The translations under genes were made by a program, and so were the position numbers. From Candidatus Rokubacteria bacterium 13_1_40CM_68_15 (GTDB taxonomy: Bacteria > Methylomirabilota > Methylomirabilia > Rokubacteriales > CSP1-6), in contig MNEG01000156.1 in the NCBI GenBank assembly GCA_001917585.1, forward strand, positions 1-39,741: a stretch of 39,741 nt of DNA. Reading direction: 5' to 3'. Below the pieces are notes generated by a model, which saw only the letters and a list, made by a program, of their open reading frames with translations, did not search any database and had not been told where the DNA came from. Each line of letters opens with the position of its first letter. The stretch's first letter is position 1. Below are positions 26,026-33,343 of this stretch, one piece after another.

Positions 26026-26651
26026 CAACCGCCGGCCGGGACGACGCGACGCGGAAGCGGCGGAAGCTTGGGCGGCCGGGCACCATGACGTGTGGCCCCG
26101 GCCACCGGGACGTAGTCGAGCTTCGCGCCCTCGGCCACGCAGCGAAGCAGGAGCCCTCCGCGGCTCATGTCGCCGCGGCCGACGAAGGCGAGCGGAAACT
26201 TCAATCGCGGCCCGAACACGCCGGACAGCACGTCGACGTACTTCGGCGAGGCGATGCTGCCGAGGAGGATCACCTCGTCGTCGCTGGCCAGGCCGGCGGC
26301 CAGGGCTCGCGCGTCGGCCAGGAGAGGACGGCGAAAGCGGGAGCCGCCGTTCGCGATGTCGATACGCGCGAAGCCGTCCAGTACGTCGAGCGTGACGGGC
26401 GTGTCCGGAGGCCTCAGACCGGCCGTCGGCGTGATCACGAGGACGTGCTCGGGCCGGTCCGCGAACGCGCGGGCGTAGGCCAGCTTGCCGCGGAAGTAGA
26501 GCCCGGACAGGAAGGTGTAGACCTCGCCCAGCGGCGCGCCGAGCGGCTCGCGGAGCCGGCGCGCCAGCAACGAGCCCGCCCCCGGCCGCATGATCATGCG
26601 AGCCCGCAGGCCGGAACAGCTCGCGGGCGAGAGAAGGAACGCGCAGGCCAT
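26025..26651 (-). CDS. Conserved-looking hypothetical protein coupled to the LigD polymerase
   Basis: A 208-residue soluble protein that I do not recognise. ATG at 26651 is chosen; TTG at 26660 would add three residues. Features are LGEVYTFLSGLYFRGKLAYARAF, a strand-rich middle (HVLVITPTAG, VILLGSIASPKYVDVL) and RGDMSRGGLLLRCVAEG near the end, giving the look of an alpha/beta nucleotide- or DNA-associated fold (the GSIASPKYV segment recalls proteins that call base-modification or peroxide-response genes, but this is only an impression). It overlaps the polymerase gene by one base step (ATGA), so it probably works with the end-joining genes. Its start faces the allG promoter region. Confidence 0.7.
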   Translation of the reverse strand: MACAFLLSPASCSGLRARMIMRPGAGSLLARRLREPLGAPLGEVYTFLSGLYFRGKLAYARAFADRPEHVLVITPTAGLRPPDTPVTLDVLDGFARIDIANGGSRFRRPLLADARALAAGLASDDEVILLGSIASPKYVDVLSGVFGPRLKFPLAFVGRGDMSRGGLLLRCVAEGAKLDYVPVAGATRHGARPPKLPPLPRRVVPAGG

Positions 26652-26682
26652 CGGGCCCAAGTATACGGGCCGCGGGCACTGA

Positions 26683-26691
26683 TGCTATTGT
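26683..26691 (+). promoter_or_regulatory. Possible extended -10 before allG
   Basis: TGcTATTGT resembles an extended -10 and ends 9 bases before the TTG start at 26701, which has no Shine-Dalgarno, so a leaderless mRNA is possible. The -35 is poor. The 49-base spacer must serve the divergent minus-strand gene as well. Confidence 0.35.
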
Positions 26692-26700
26692 CGCTCTCTC

Positions 26701-28107
26701 TTGCTTGAGCCACTGCTCGACCGGCCGCCGCGCGTCGTGAGCCTTGGCCTCGGACTCTTCGCCGAGGATCTGCAGCGCCTGGGTGTCCCGGTCGTCCACC
26801 TCGACTGGCGGCCCCCGGCGACGGCGAGCCCGGCGCTCGTGGCGGCGCTCGACCGGCTGGAGGCCCGCAGGGACACGATCGAGCTAGCAAACGCCGAGGC
26901 GTTCGCCCGTCTCGTCAACGGCGAGCCCGTTCTCGTGGACTGCCGCCCGGCGTGGGAGGCGCTCGATCTGCCTCAGCGCACCGTCCTCCACGCCGGCCCG
27001 CCCATCGCGTGGCCGCGGATGTGCGAGCCGATGCGTGCCGCGATCCTCTGCGCCGTGCGATACGAGGGCTGGGCCGCCAACGACGACGCCGCGGCCGAGC
27101 TCGTGCGCGCGGGTCAGGTCCGCCTCGAGCCGTGCCATCACTGGAAGGCGGTTGGCCCCATGACCGGCCTGATCACCAGCTCGATGCCGGTCTTCGTGGT
27201 CGAGAATCGCGCTCACGGCAATCGCGCCCACGTGACGATCAACGAAGGCCTGGGCAAGGTCCTTCGCTTCGGCGCCAATGATGCGAGCGTCATCGCGCGA
27301 CTCAGCTGGCTGGCCCAGGAGGCCGGGCCGCTCCTCGGCGCGGCCCTTCGCGCCTCCGGTGGCATCGCGCTCCGTCCCCTGATGGCGCAGGCGCTCGGGA
27401 TGGGCGACGAGATGCATCAGCGCAACGTGGCCGCGTCCGCACTGCTGGCGCGCGCGCTGATGCCTCACGTCGCGCGCGCCGCCGACCGTCACCATGCGGT
27501 GGCCCGGCTGGCCGAGTTCATCGCCGGCAACGATCAATTCTTCCTCAACGTCGCGATGGCCGCTGGCAAGGCGCTCGCCGATCCCGCCGCCGGAGTGCCG
27601 GAGTCCACGCTGGTCACGGTGATGGCGCGCAACGGTACCGACTTCGGGATTCGCGTCTCGGCGCTCGGTGAGCGCTGGTTCACCGCCCCGGTGAACACGC
27701 CCGTCGGCCTCTACTTCCCCGGCTTCTCGGCCGAGGACGCCAACCCCGACATGGGCGACAGCGCGATCGTGGAGACGATCGGTCTCGGAGGCGGTGCCAT
27801 GGCCGCCTCGCCGGCGGTCGCCCGATTCGTCGGAGCCGGAGGCATGCGGGAAGCCATGGCGGCGACCAGCGAGATCCAGGAGATCTGCTTCGCCGAGCAT
27901 CCGCACTTCCGGATCCCGACGCTCGACGAGCGGGGCGCTCCGGCCGGGATCGACGTCCGCCGGGTGGTCGAGATCGGAGTCACCCCCTTGATCAACACGG
28001 GCATCGCGGGCCGCAAGGCCGGCACCGGCCAGATCGGTGCCGGCGTCGTCCGCGCGCCCCTCGCCTGCTTCGAGCAGGCCGTGCTGGCGCTGGCTGACGC
28101 GACGTGA
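26701..28107 (+). CDS. allG: DUF1116 protein, AllG-type carbamoyltransferase subunit
   Basis: A 468-residue DUF1116 protein, full length for the family. Typical segments are WKAVGPMTGLITSSMPVFVVEN, NEGLGKVLRFGAND, GDEMHQRNVAASALL, IAGNDQFFLNVAMAAGK, VTVMARNGTDFGIRVS and GVTPLINTGIAG. In E. coli AllG forms, with AllF and AllH, the oxamate (oxalurate) carbamoyltransferase that releases carbamoyl phosphate. Start is TTG at 26701; the first visible residues (RVVSLGLGLFAEDLQRLGVPVVHLDWRPP) are the family start. Its stop overlaps the carbamate kinase GTG. No AllH (DUF2877) gene was found in the window. Confidence 0.88.
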   Translation: MLEPLLDRPPRVVSLGLGLFAEDLQRLGVPVVHLDWRPPATASPALVAALDRLEARRDTIELANAEAFARLVNGEPVLVDCRPAWEALDLPQRTVLHAGPPIAWPRMCEPMRAAILCAVRYEGWAANDDAAAELVRAGQVRLEPCHHWKAVGPMTGLITSSMPVFVVENRAHGNRAHVTINEGLGKVLRFGANDASVIARLSWLAQEAGPLLGAALRASGGIALRPLMAQALGMGDEMHQRNVAASALLARALMPHVARAADRHHAVARLAEFIAGNDQFFLNVAMAAGKALADPAAGVPESTLVTVMARNGTDFGIRVSALGERWFTAPVNTPVGLYFPGFSAEDANPDMGDSAIVETIGLGGGAMAASPAVARFVGAGGMREAMAATSEIQEICFAEHPHFRIPTLDERGAPAGIDVRRVVEIGVTPLINTGIAGRKAGTGQIGAGVVRAPLACFEQAVLALADAT

Positions 28108-29039
28108 GCCTCGTCGTCGTCGCCATCGGCGGCAACGCTCTCCGGTCGGACGACGGGGTCGGCGCGCCGAGCGAGTGGTTCGACGCGCTCGCCGTGAGCC
28201 TGCCGCCGCTCGTCGATCTCGTGGCCGCCGGGCACCGCCTCGTGCTGACGCACGGCAACGGGCCCCAGGTCGGCGAGGAGCTCCTGCGGATGGAGATCTC
28301 GAAGCCGGTGATGCCAGCGTTGACGCTCGATCTCTGCGTGGCCGAGACCGAAGGCAGCCTCGGCTACGCGATCCAGCAGGTGCTCGGCAACCTTCTCGCC
28401 GCGCGCGGGCTCACCGCGCGTGTCGCGTCGATCGTCAGCCAGGTCATCGTCGCCGAGGACGATCCGGCCTTCGGCATGCCGACCAAGCCGATCGGTCCCT
28501 TCTACAAGAAAGCCGAAGCGCAACGCCACGCACGCGACTACGGATGGCACGTCGTCGAGGACAGTGGGCGCGGCTGGCGCCGCGTGGTGCCCTCGCCGCG
28601 TCCTGTCCGTGTCGTGGAAGCGCCGCTCATTCGCACGCTCGTGGACGCCGGCGTGGTGCCGATCGCCGTGGGCGGCGGCGGCATCCCGGTCCTGGAATCG
28701 TCCGCGGGGATGAAGGGCGTGGAAGCCGTCATCGAGAAGGACCTGGCCACCGGGGTGCTCGCTCGCGAGCTCGGCGCGGACCGGATCCTGTTCCTCACCG
28801 GCGTGGACCGTGTGGCCGTCGCCTGGGGCACGCCCGAGCAGCGTTTCCTCGACCGGCTCACCGTCAGCGAGGCGCGCCGGTTCCTCGCCGCCGGCGAGTT
28901 CCCGCCCGGAAGCATGGGGCCGAAGGTCGAGGCCGCCGTCGATTTCGTCGAGCGCGGAGGCGTCGGGGCTGCGATCACGTCGCTCGATCGCGTCGCCGAG
29001 GCCATCGCCGGACGCGCGGGAACCCAGGTGGTGCGCTGA
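28104..29039 (+). CDS. arcC: Carbamate kinase
   Basis: A 311-residue carbamate kinase of the amino-acid-kinase fold. It makes ATP, ammonia and CO2 from carbamoyl phosphate and ADP. VVAIGGNAL, THGNGPQVGEEL, MPTKPIGPFY, AVGGGGIPV, IEKDLATGVLA and PGSMGPKVEAA are all present. GTG at 28104 overlaps the allG stop, an arrangement seen in allFGHK-type loci, so its carbamoyl phosphate most likely comes from AllF/AllG rather than from arginine deiminase. No arcA or arcB gene is in view. Confidence 0.93.
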   Translation: MSLVVVAIGGNALRSDDGVGAPSEWFDALAVSLPPLVDLVAAGHRLVLTHGNGPQVGEELLRMEISKPVMPALTLDLCVAETEGSLGYAIQQVLGNLLAARGLTARVASIVSQVIVAEDDPAFGMPTKPIGPFYKKAEAQRHARDYGWHVVEDSGRGWRRVVPSPRPVRVVEAPLIRTLVDAGVVPIAVGGGGIPVLESSAGMKGVEAVIEKDLATGVLARELGADRILFLTGVDRVAVAWGTPEQRFLDRLTVSEARRFLAAGEFPPGSMGPKVEAAVDFVERGGVGAAITSLDRVAEAIAGRAGTQVVR

Positions 29040-29055
29040 TGTCGCGGAGGACGCG

Positions 29056-29802
29056 ATGAACCGTCTTGCCGGCCGGGTGGCCATCATCACCGGCGGCAAC
29101 ACCGGCATCGGTCGGGCAGTCGCGCGCGCCTATGCCGACGAGGGCGCCGACGTCGCCATCGCGTGGGTCGCGGGAGAATCCCAGGCGCGCTCGGTCGTGA
29201 GCGAGCTGGAAAAGACGGGGCGGCGCGCCCTGGCCATCGAGACCGACGTCACCGTCGAGGGCGACGTGAAGGCGCTCGTGCGCACCGTGCGCGAGACCTT
29301 CGGCCGTGTCGACGTCCTGGTCAACAACGCCGGGATCCAGAAGGCCCAGCCCATCACCGAGATGACGATCGAGGACTGGGACCGGATGATGGACGTCCAC
29401 CTCCGCGGCGCGTTTCTCTGCTGTCGCGAGGTCGCGCCGGTGATGATGGCGCAGAAGAGCGGGCGCATCATCATCCTGACGTCCCAGCTCGCCTACATCG
29501 GGCGCCCGCGCTACACCGCCTACTCGGCGGCCAAGGGCGGCCTGCTCACCTTCACCCGCGCACTGGCCCAGGAGTTGGCCCCCCACGGGATCCTCGTGAA
29601 CTCGATCGCGCCCGGTCTGATCGACACGGGGTTCGATCCGCTGCCGGAGGACGTTAAGCGCGCCCACGCCGCGTCGTTGCCGCTCAAGCGCCTCGGGATG
29701 CCCGAGGACCTCGTGGGTGCCTTCGTCTTTCTCGCCTCCGACGAGAGCCGCTACTTCTGTGGACAGACACTCCATCCCAACGGCGGGGAGATCATGCCGT
29801 GA
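29056..29802 (+). CDS. SDR-family oxidoreductase (FabG-like)
   Basis: A 248-residue classical short-chain dehydrogenase. Cofactor motif TGGNTGIGRAV, NNAG at about residues 89-92, catalytic Ser in ILTSQLAYIG and the YSAAKGG Tyr/Lys pair are complete. The acidic/neutral residue after the second strand (IAWVAGE) does not settle NAD or NADP use. It ends with the usual FCGQTLHPNGGEIMP. It follows carbamate kinase by 16 bases and could reduce or oxidise a hydroxy or keto acid left after carbamoyl removal, as ureidoglycolate dehydrogenase does in allantoin loci, although it belongs to a different family. The substrate is unknown. Confidence 0.88.
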   Translation: MNRLAGRVAIITGGNTGIGRAVARAYADEGADVAIAWVAGESQARSVVSELEKTGRRALAIETDVTVEGDVKALVRTVRETFGRVDVLVNNAGIQKAQPITEMTIEDWDRMMDVHLRGAFLCCREVAPVMMAQKSGRIIILTSQLAYIGRPRYTAYSAAKGGLLTFTRALAQELAPHGILVNSIAPGLIDTGFDPLPEDVKRAHAASLPLKRLGMPEDLVGAFVFLASDESRYFCGQTLHPNGGEIMP

Positions 29803-29819
29803 GCCAAGGAGGGCGAATC

Positions 29820-30326
29820 ATGCGCACCGTGCTGGCCATTCTCGCCGTCGTCGTGACGATGCTGCTGCCGATCCCGGCCGCCGCCCAGAACGCCAACATG
29901 GAAGTGATCCACCATGAGAACTACGACAAGTCGGTGTTCATGCCGTACGTACCGGCCATCAAGATCAAGAGCGGCAAGATCCTGTGGCTGGCCGGCAACA
30001 CCGCGCTGCCCGTCTATCACGACCACCCGCACCGCCGCGAAGAAGTCCTCAAGTACATGCCCAACGATCTCGAGGCCCAGACCCGGGCCGCGATGGACGG
30101 CATCAAACAGACGCTGGAAGCGGCCGGCGCCAGCTTCAAGGACGTCGTGCACATCTTCGTCTTGCGCGCCCGCCCGCGCATGGGCGACATCGGCAAGGCC
30201 GCCGCCGTCATCAACTCGTACTTCCGCCCGTACAACCACAAGCCCACGTCGACCAACGTCGCGGTGCTGGAGCTGGGCGAGCCGGAGCAGCTCATCGAGA
30301 TCCAGGTCGTCGCGGTGGTGGACTGA
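29820..30326 (+). CDS. RidA-family protein with signal peptide
   Basis: A 168-residue protein of the RidA/YjgF/Rut superfamily. ATG at 29820 is preferred because AAGGAGG (29806-29812) lies 7 bases upstream; GTG at 29799 would add 7 residues. The N-terminus RTVLAILAVVVTMLLPIPAAAQ is a clear signal peptide, so the protein is exported, which is unusual for this mainly cytosolic family. The body has WLAGNTALPVYHD, RAAMDGIKQTLEAAGASFKDVVHIFV and the final LIEIQVVAVV strand. The Arg that binds the imine substrate in true RidA is replaced in TSTNVAVLEL, so deaminase activity of the RidA type is doubtful; a Rut/Rid4-7-like role or ligand binding is possible. Confidence 0.82.
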   Translation: MRTVLAILAVVVTMLLPIPAAAQNANMEVIHHENYDKSVFMPYVPAIKIKSGKILWLAGNTALPVYHDHPHRREEVLKYMPNDLEAQTRAAMDGIKQTLEAAGASFKDVVHIFVLRARPRMGDIGKAAAVINSYFRPYNHKPTSTNVAVLELGEPEQLIEIQVVAVVD

Positions 30327-30346
30327 GCACGCACAATTGCTATAGT
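30319..30346 (+). promoter_or_regulatory. Promoter before the small gene pair
   Basis: TGGACT (30319-30324), a 16-base spacer, and TATAGT (30341-30346) preceded by TGc as an extended -10. The start codon at 30354 lies 7 bases after the -10, so the transcript would be leaderless. Confidence 0.45.
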
Positions 30347-30353
30347 TCGGGCG

Positions 30354-30575
30354 ATGAAGAGCGTGCTGGACCGTCTGCGCGACGAGGACCGCGAGGCGCT
30401 GCTCGCCCTCACCCCGACACAGCGGGTGACGGTCGCGTTGTCGCTCGGCGAGCGGGATCTCGAGGCATTCCGACGCGCGAGTGGGCTCTCGCGTGCCGAA
30501 GCGGCCCGGGTCCTCGAGCGACAGAAGCAACATGGTCGTCGGGTCTCCGGCTGTCTGGCCGCGCTCATCGGGTGA
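30354..30575 (+). CDS. Small helical protein upstream of a nucleotidyltransferase-like gene
   Basis: A 73-residue charged, helical protein (SVLDRLRDEDREALLALTP, then VTVALSLGERDLEAFRRASG and SRAEAARVLERQKQHGRR). I know this type as a small partner encoded just before a minimal nucleotidyltransferase-like protein in GC-rich environmental genomes; the pair resembles a toxin-antitoxin or MNT/HEPN-like arrangement, but no function is established. Its stop overlaps the GTG of the next gene. Confidence 0.6.
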   Translation: MKSVLDRLRDEDREALLALTPTQRVTVALSLGERDLEAFRRASGLSRAEAARVLERQKQHGRRVSGCLAALIG

Positions 30576-30940
30576 ATCTTCTCGAGTCCGTCGACGTCGT
30601 GCTGCATCGCGGTGACGCCGATGACCCGCTCGCGGGGGCCGTCCGCTTGCGGCCGCGTGAAGGCGGCGGGCCGGTCGACGTCGTGATTGGCCGTGGCGGC
30701 TGGCTCTCGGGGGTGTTGCAGCGGGCGGCGGAGTGCGACGTTGACGGCGTGCGCCTGCCGGTCGCCGGACGGGCGGACCTCATCCTGCTCACGCTCTGCG
30801 CCGGCGGTCCTCAGGACGCCTGGGACATCGAGCAACTGCTGGCCGGCGCGGGACCGGACGCCGTGGTCCTCGATGTCGAGCGCGAGCTGCCGCGGTTGCC
30901 TGAGCACGCCCACCGGCTGTGGCGGAGGATTCGCGGATGA
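30572..30940 (+). CDS. Nucleotidyltransferase-like protein, N-terminal catalytic part apparently missing
   Basis: A 122-residue protein. The visible part (RRGDADDPLAG-like LHRGDADDPLAG, PVDVVIGRGGW, LPVAGRADLILLTLCAGGPQDAWDIEQLLAG) matches the C-terminal half of small MNT/AbiEii-type nucleotidyltransferases, where (A)DLILLKLYAGGPQDxxDI is typical. The first codons (VNLLE) look like the true family start, but they run straight into the second half at about 30586; the segment with the GS/GA-x-D-x-D catalytic motif, some 50-60 residues, is absent. The deletion would be in frame. The protein is probably inactive as a transferase. Comparison is from memory of the family. Its stop overlaps the next ATG. 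Confidence 0.6.
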   Translation: MNLLESVDVVLHRGDADDPLAGAVRLRPREGGGPVDVVIGRGGWLSGVLQRAAECDVDGVRLPVAGRADLILLTLCAGGPQDAWDIEQLLAGAGPDAVVLDVERELPRLPEHAHRLWRRIRG

Positions 30941-31653
30941 AGATTCTCGTCATCAACCCGAACAGCTCCGAGGCCGTGACCGCCCAGATCATGGAATCGG
31001 CCAGGCGAGCCGCCTCGGCGGGCACCGAGCTGGTCGGCATCACCACCAAGGGCGGCACGCGCAACATCGACTCCGCGTTCGGCGATTACCTGTCGGGCGC
31101 CTTCATGATCCGCACGGCGCTCGAAGCGGTGGCCGTGCACACGCCGGACGCGGTCGTGCTGGCCGGCTTCGGTCGCGTCGGCATCGATGCGATGAAGGAA
31201 GCGCTGACGATTCCGGTCGTCTCGATCGCGGAAGCCTCGATGGCGTTGGCCTGCGTGCTCGGCCATCGCTTCACGACGCTGACCATGCTCCAGCAGTTCA
31301 TTCCCTACCAGCAAGACCTGGTGCGGTACTACGGCTTCGAGGCAAAGTGCGCGTCGGTCCGGGCGATCAACATCAACGTGGAAGAGTGCGCGATCAACCG
31401 CGAGAAGACGCTGCGCGAGCTCGAGGAGCAGATCGGCAAGGTCGTCGCCGAAGACCGGGCCGAAGTCGTCATCCTCGCCTGCGCCGGGCTCTGCGGGTAT
31501 GACATCGAGCTCTCGCGGCTGGCCGGCGTGCCCGTGCTCGATCCCGTCACCGTCGGGGTGAAGGTCGCCGAGTCCATCGTCGGACTGGGCGTGAGCCATT
31601 CCAAGGTGCGGAAGTTCGCGCACCCGCCCCAGCCACTCGACCACTACCTCTGA
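30937..31653 (+). CDS. Asp/Glu/hydantoin racemase superfamily protein with one catalytic cysteine
   Basis: A 238-residue protein close to hydantoin/allantoin racemases: ILVINPNSSEAVT start, TTKGGTRNIDSAFGDYLSG, and ILACAGLCGYD with C182. These enzymes use two cysteines. The first, expected in a V(I/L)ACF segment, is here G77 (VVLAGFGRVG). A single-cysteine active site occurs in arylmalonate decarboxylase, a relative that does not use two-base racemisation, so this protein may be a decarboxylase, isomerase or C-N lyase rather than a racemase. The ATG overlaps the upstream stop and its own stop overlaps the DUF1989 gene ATG. Confidence 0.85.
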   Translation: MKILVINPNSSEAVTAQIMESARRAASAGTELVGITTKGGTRNIDSAFGDYLSGAFMIRTALEAVAVHTPDAVVLAGFGRVGIDAMKEALTIPVVSIAEASMALACVLGHRFTTLTMLQQFIPYQQDLVRYYGFEAKCASVRAININVEECAINREKTLRELEEQIGKVVAEDRAEVVILACAGLCGYDIELSRLAGVPVLDPVTVGVKVAESIVGLGVSHSKVRKFAHPPQPLDHYL

Positions 31654-32237
31654 TGGCCGAGCGCATCGCCGTGCCCGCTGGCGCCGCGCGGGCCGTGACG
31701 CTGCGGGCGGGCGATCGGCTGCGCATCGTCAACGTGGCCGGCAAGCAGGTGGCCGACTTCGTCGCCTTCGACGCCGGCGACGTCGACCACGCGCTGAGCA
31801 CGCTCCACACGCTGGTGTCGCTCAAACGTCTGTTTCCGACGAAGGGCGATCAGCTCAGGACCAACCGCCGAACACCCATGCTCGAGATCACCCGCGACGA
31901 CACCGGCCGCCACGACATGCTCATCGCCGCCTGCGATCCGTGGCGCTACGAGTACGACTTCGGCGTCACCGGTCACCGCTCCTGCTCCGACAACTTCCTG
32001 GAGGCGTTGCGCGCCTGGAAGCTCGAGCGTCACCAGCTGCCTCAGCCGGTGAACTTCTTCCAGAACATGAGCTATCCCGACGGCCGCGTGGAGTTTGGGG
32101 AGTCGCTGGCGCGACCCGGCGATGTCGTCGAGGTGCGGGCGCTCATGAGCGTGATCGCCGCCGTCAGCGCCTGTCCGATGGACCTGAACCCGATCAGCGG
32201 CTACCGCGTCAGCGACCTCGTGCTCGAAATCGTGTGA
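31653..32237 (+). CDS. DUF1989 (urea carboxylase-associated / CgdAB-like) protein
   Basis: A 194-residue DUF1989 protein: RLRIVNVAGKQVADFVAFDA, DHALSTLHTLVSLKRLFPTKGD, then HRSCSDNF, FFQNMSYPDGR and a final SACPMDLNPISGYR. The cysteines and histidine of these segments are the probable metal ligands. Two paralogues of this family form carboxyguanidine deiminase (CgdA/CgdB) in guanidine degradation, which makes a deiminase or amidohydrolase role plausible here. Only one copy is present and there is no urea or guanidine carboxylase in the window. It overlaps the racemase-like gene (ATGA), so the two probably act in consecutive steps. Confidence 0.86.
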   Translation: MAERIAVPAGAARAVTLRAGDRLRIVNVAGKQVADFVAFDAGDVDHALSTLHTLVSLKRLFPTKGDQLRTNRRTPMLEITRDDTGRHDMLIAACDPWRYEYDFGVTGHRSCSDNFLEALRAWKLERHQLPQPVNFFQNMSYPDGRVEFGESLARPGDVVEVRALMSVIAAVSACPMDLNPISGYRVSDLVLEIV

Positions 32238-32314
32238 CGTCGGCGATGGACGGATGAGGCTCGCCAACTCGACGACGCATTGACCGCACCACATCCCGGC
32301 CAAGGAGGGCCCTG

Positions 32315-33343
32315 ATGGCTCATCGACTCGTCGTCTCACTCGTGCTCGCCCTGCTGTTCGTGGCCCGGCCCGTCCCGGCCGCCGACCCGCTCGTGGTCAG
32401 CGTGTGGGGCGGCAACTGGAAGGACACCATCGAAAAGGTCATCGCCAGGCCCTTCACCGCGAAGACGGGCATTCCGGTCGAGTTCGAGGTCGGCGGCACG
32501 CTCGACCGGCTGGCCAAGGCACGCGTGGCCAAGGCCGCGCCGCTCGTGGACATCACGTTCACCACGAGCCATGTCGGCCGTCTCTACATGTCCGACGGGC
32601 TGTTCCAGAAGCTCGACATGGCGAGACTGCCGCACGCACGCGAGCTGGCGCCCGAGGCGCTGCGCAGCGACTCGCACCTCGGCGTGTGGGCGTACGTGTA
32701 CACGATCGCCTACCGGCCGGATCAGGTGAAGATGGACATCACCAGGTGGGCGGACCTCTGGGATCCCCAGCTCAAAGGCAAGGTCGGCATGCCCGACTTC
32801 GATCCCTCCCACATCATCACGGTGAGCGCGCTGCTCGACGGCGGTGACGAGCGAAATTGGGAAAAAGGGCAGGAGCGTCTGAAGCGGCTCAAGCCGAACG
32901 TCGCGGCCTTCTTTTCCACCGACGCTCGCAGCCAGGACCTCATGAAGACCGGCGAGGCGCCCGTGCAGGTCATGCTGTCGATCAACGCCTTCCACCTGAT
33001 CGAGCAGGGATTGCCCGTGAAGGTGGTGAACCCCACCGACAAGCCCGGCATCGTGGGCATCGACACGATGGCGATCATGGCCGGCACCAGGAAGTCCGAC
33101 GCGGCCCACCAGTTCATCGATCTCGCGCTGTCCAGGGACATCCAGGAGCAGCTCGTCGCGAGCTTCAAGGCCGGACCCACCAACCTCAAGGCCGTGGTGC
33201 CCGCGAAGCTGCGCGGACAGCCTGGCGTCTTCACCACCCCGGCGGAGTGGAAGGAGCGCGGCTACATCATGGACGATGAGACGCGAGCCAGGACGCTGCC
33301 GGCCTGGAAAGAGTGGTTCAACGCCAGCATCGTGGCCAAGTGA
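32315..33343 (+). CDS. ABC transporter substrate-binding protein, PotD/polyamine-opine type
   Basis: A 342-residue periplasmic binding protein. Signal peptide HRLVVSLVLALLFVARPVPAA, then VVSVWGGNWKDTIEKVIARPF, typical of the spermidine/putrescine/iron(III)-type extracellular family; IAYRPDQVK, TRWADLWDPQLKGKVGMPDF and GIDTMAIMAGTRK follow. AAGGAGG (32302-32308) is 6 bases before the ATG. It is the first of four coupled transporter genes. Neighbouring catabolic genes suggest a small nitrogen compound rather than spermidine as ligand, but that is inference. Confidence 0.9.
   Translation: MAHRLVVSLVLALLFVARPVPAADPLVVSVWGGNWKDTIEKVIARPFTAKTGIPVEFEVGGTLDRLAKARVAKAAPLVDITFTTSHVGRLYMSDGLFQKLDMARLPHARELAPEALRSDSHLGVWAYVYTIAYRPDQVKMDITRWADLWDPQLKGKVGMPDFDPSHIITVSALLDGGDERNWEKGQERLKRLKPNVAAFFSTDARSQDLMKTGEAPVQVMLSINAFHLIEQGLPVKVVNPTDKPGIVGIDTMAIMAGTRKSDAAHQFIDLALSRDIQEQLVASFKAGPTNLKAVVPAKLRGQPGVFTTPAEWKERGYIMDDETRARTLPAWKEWFNASIVAK

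Noticed and set aside
26026-26799. N-terminal half of the long minus-strand frame that includes the LigD polymerase
   Set aside because: Upstream of 26025 the frame is low-complexity Arg/Pro/Gly sequence that overlaps the better hypothetical gene in another frame; the ATG at 26025 gives a normal domain and an ATGA junction.
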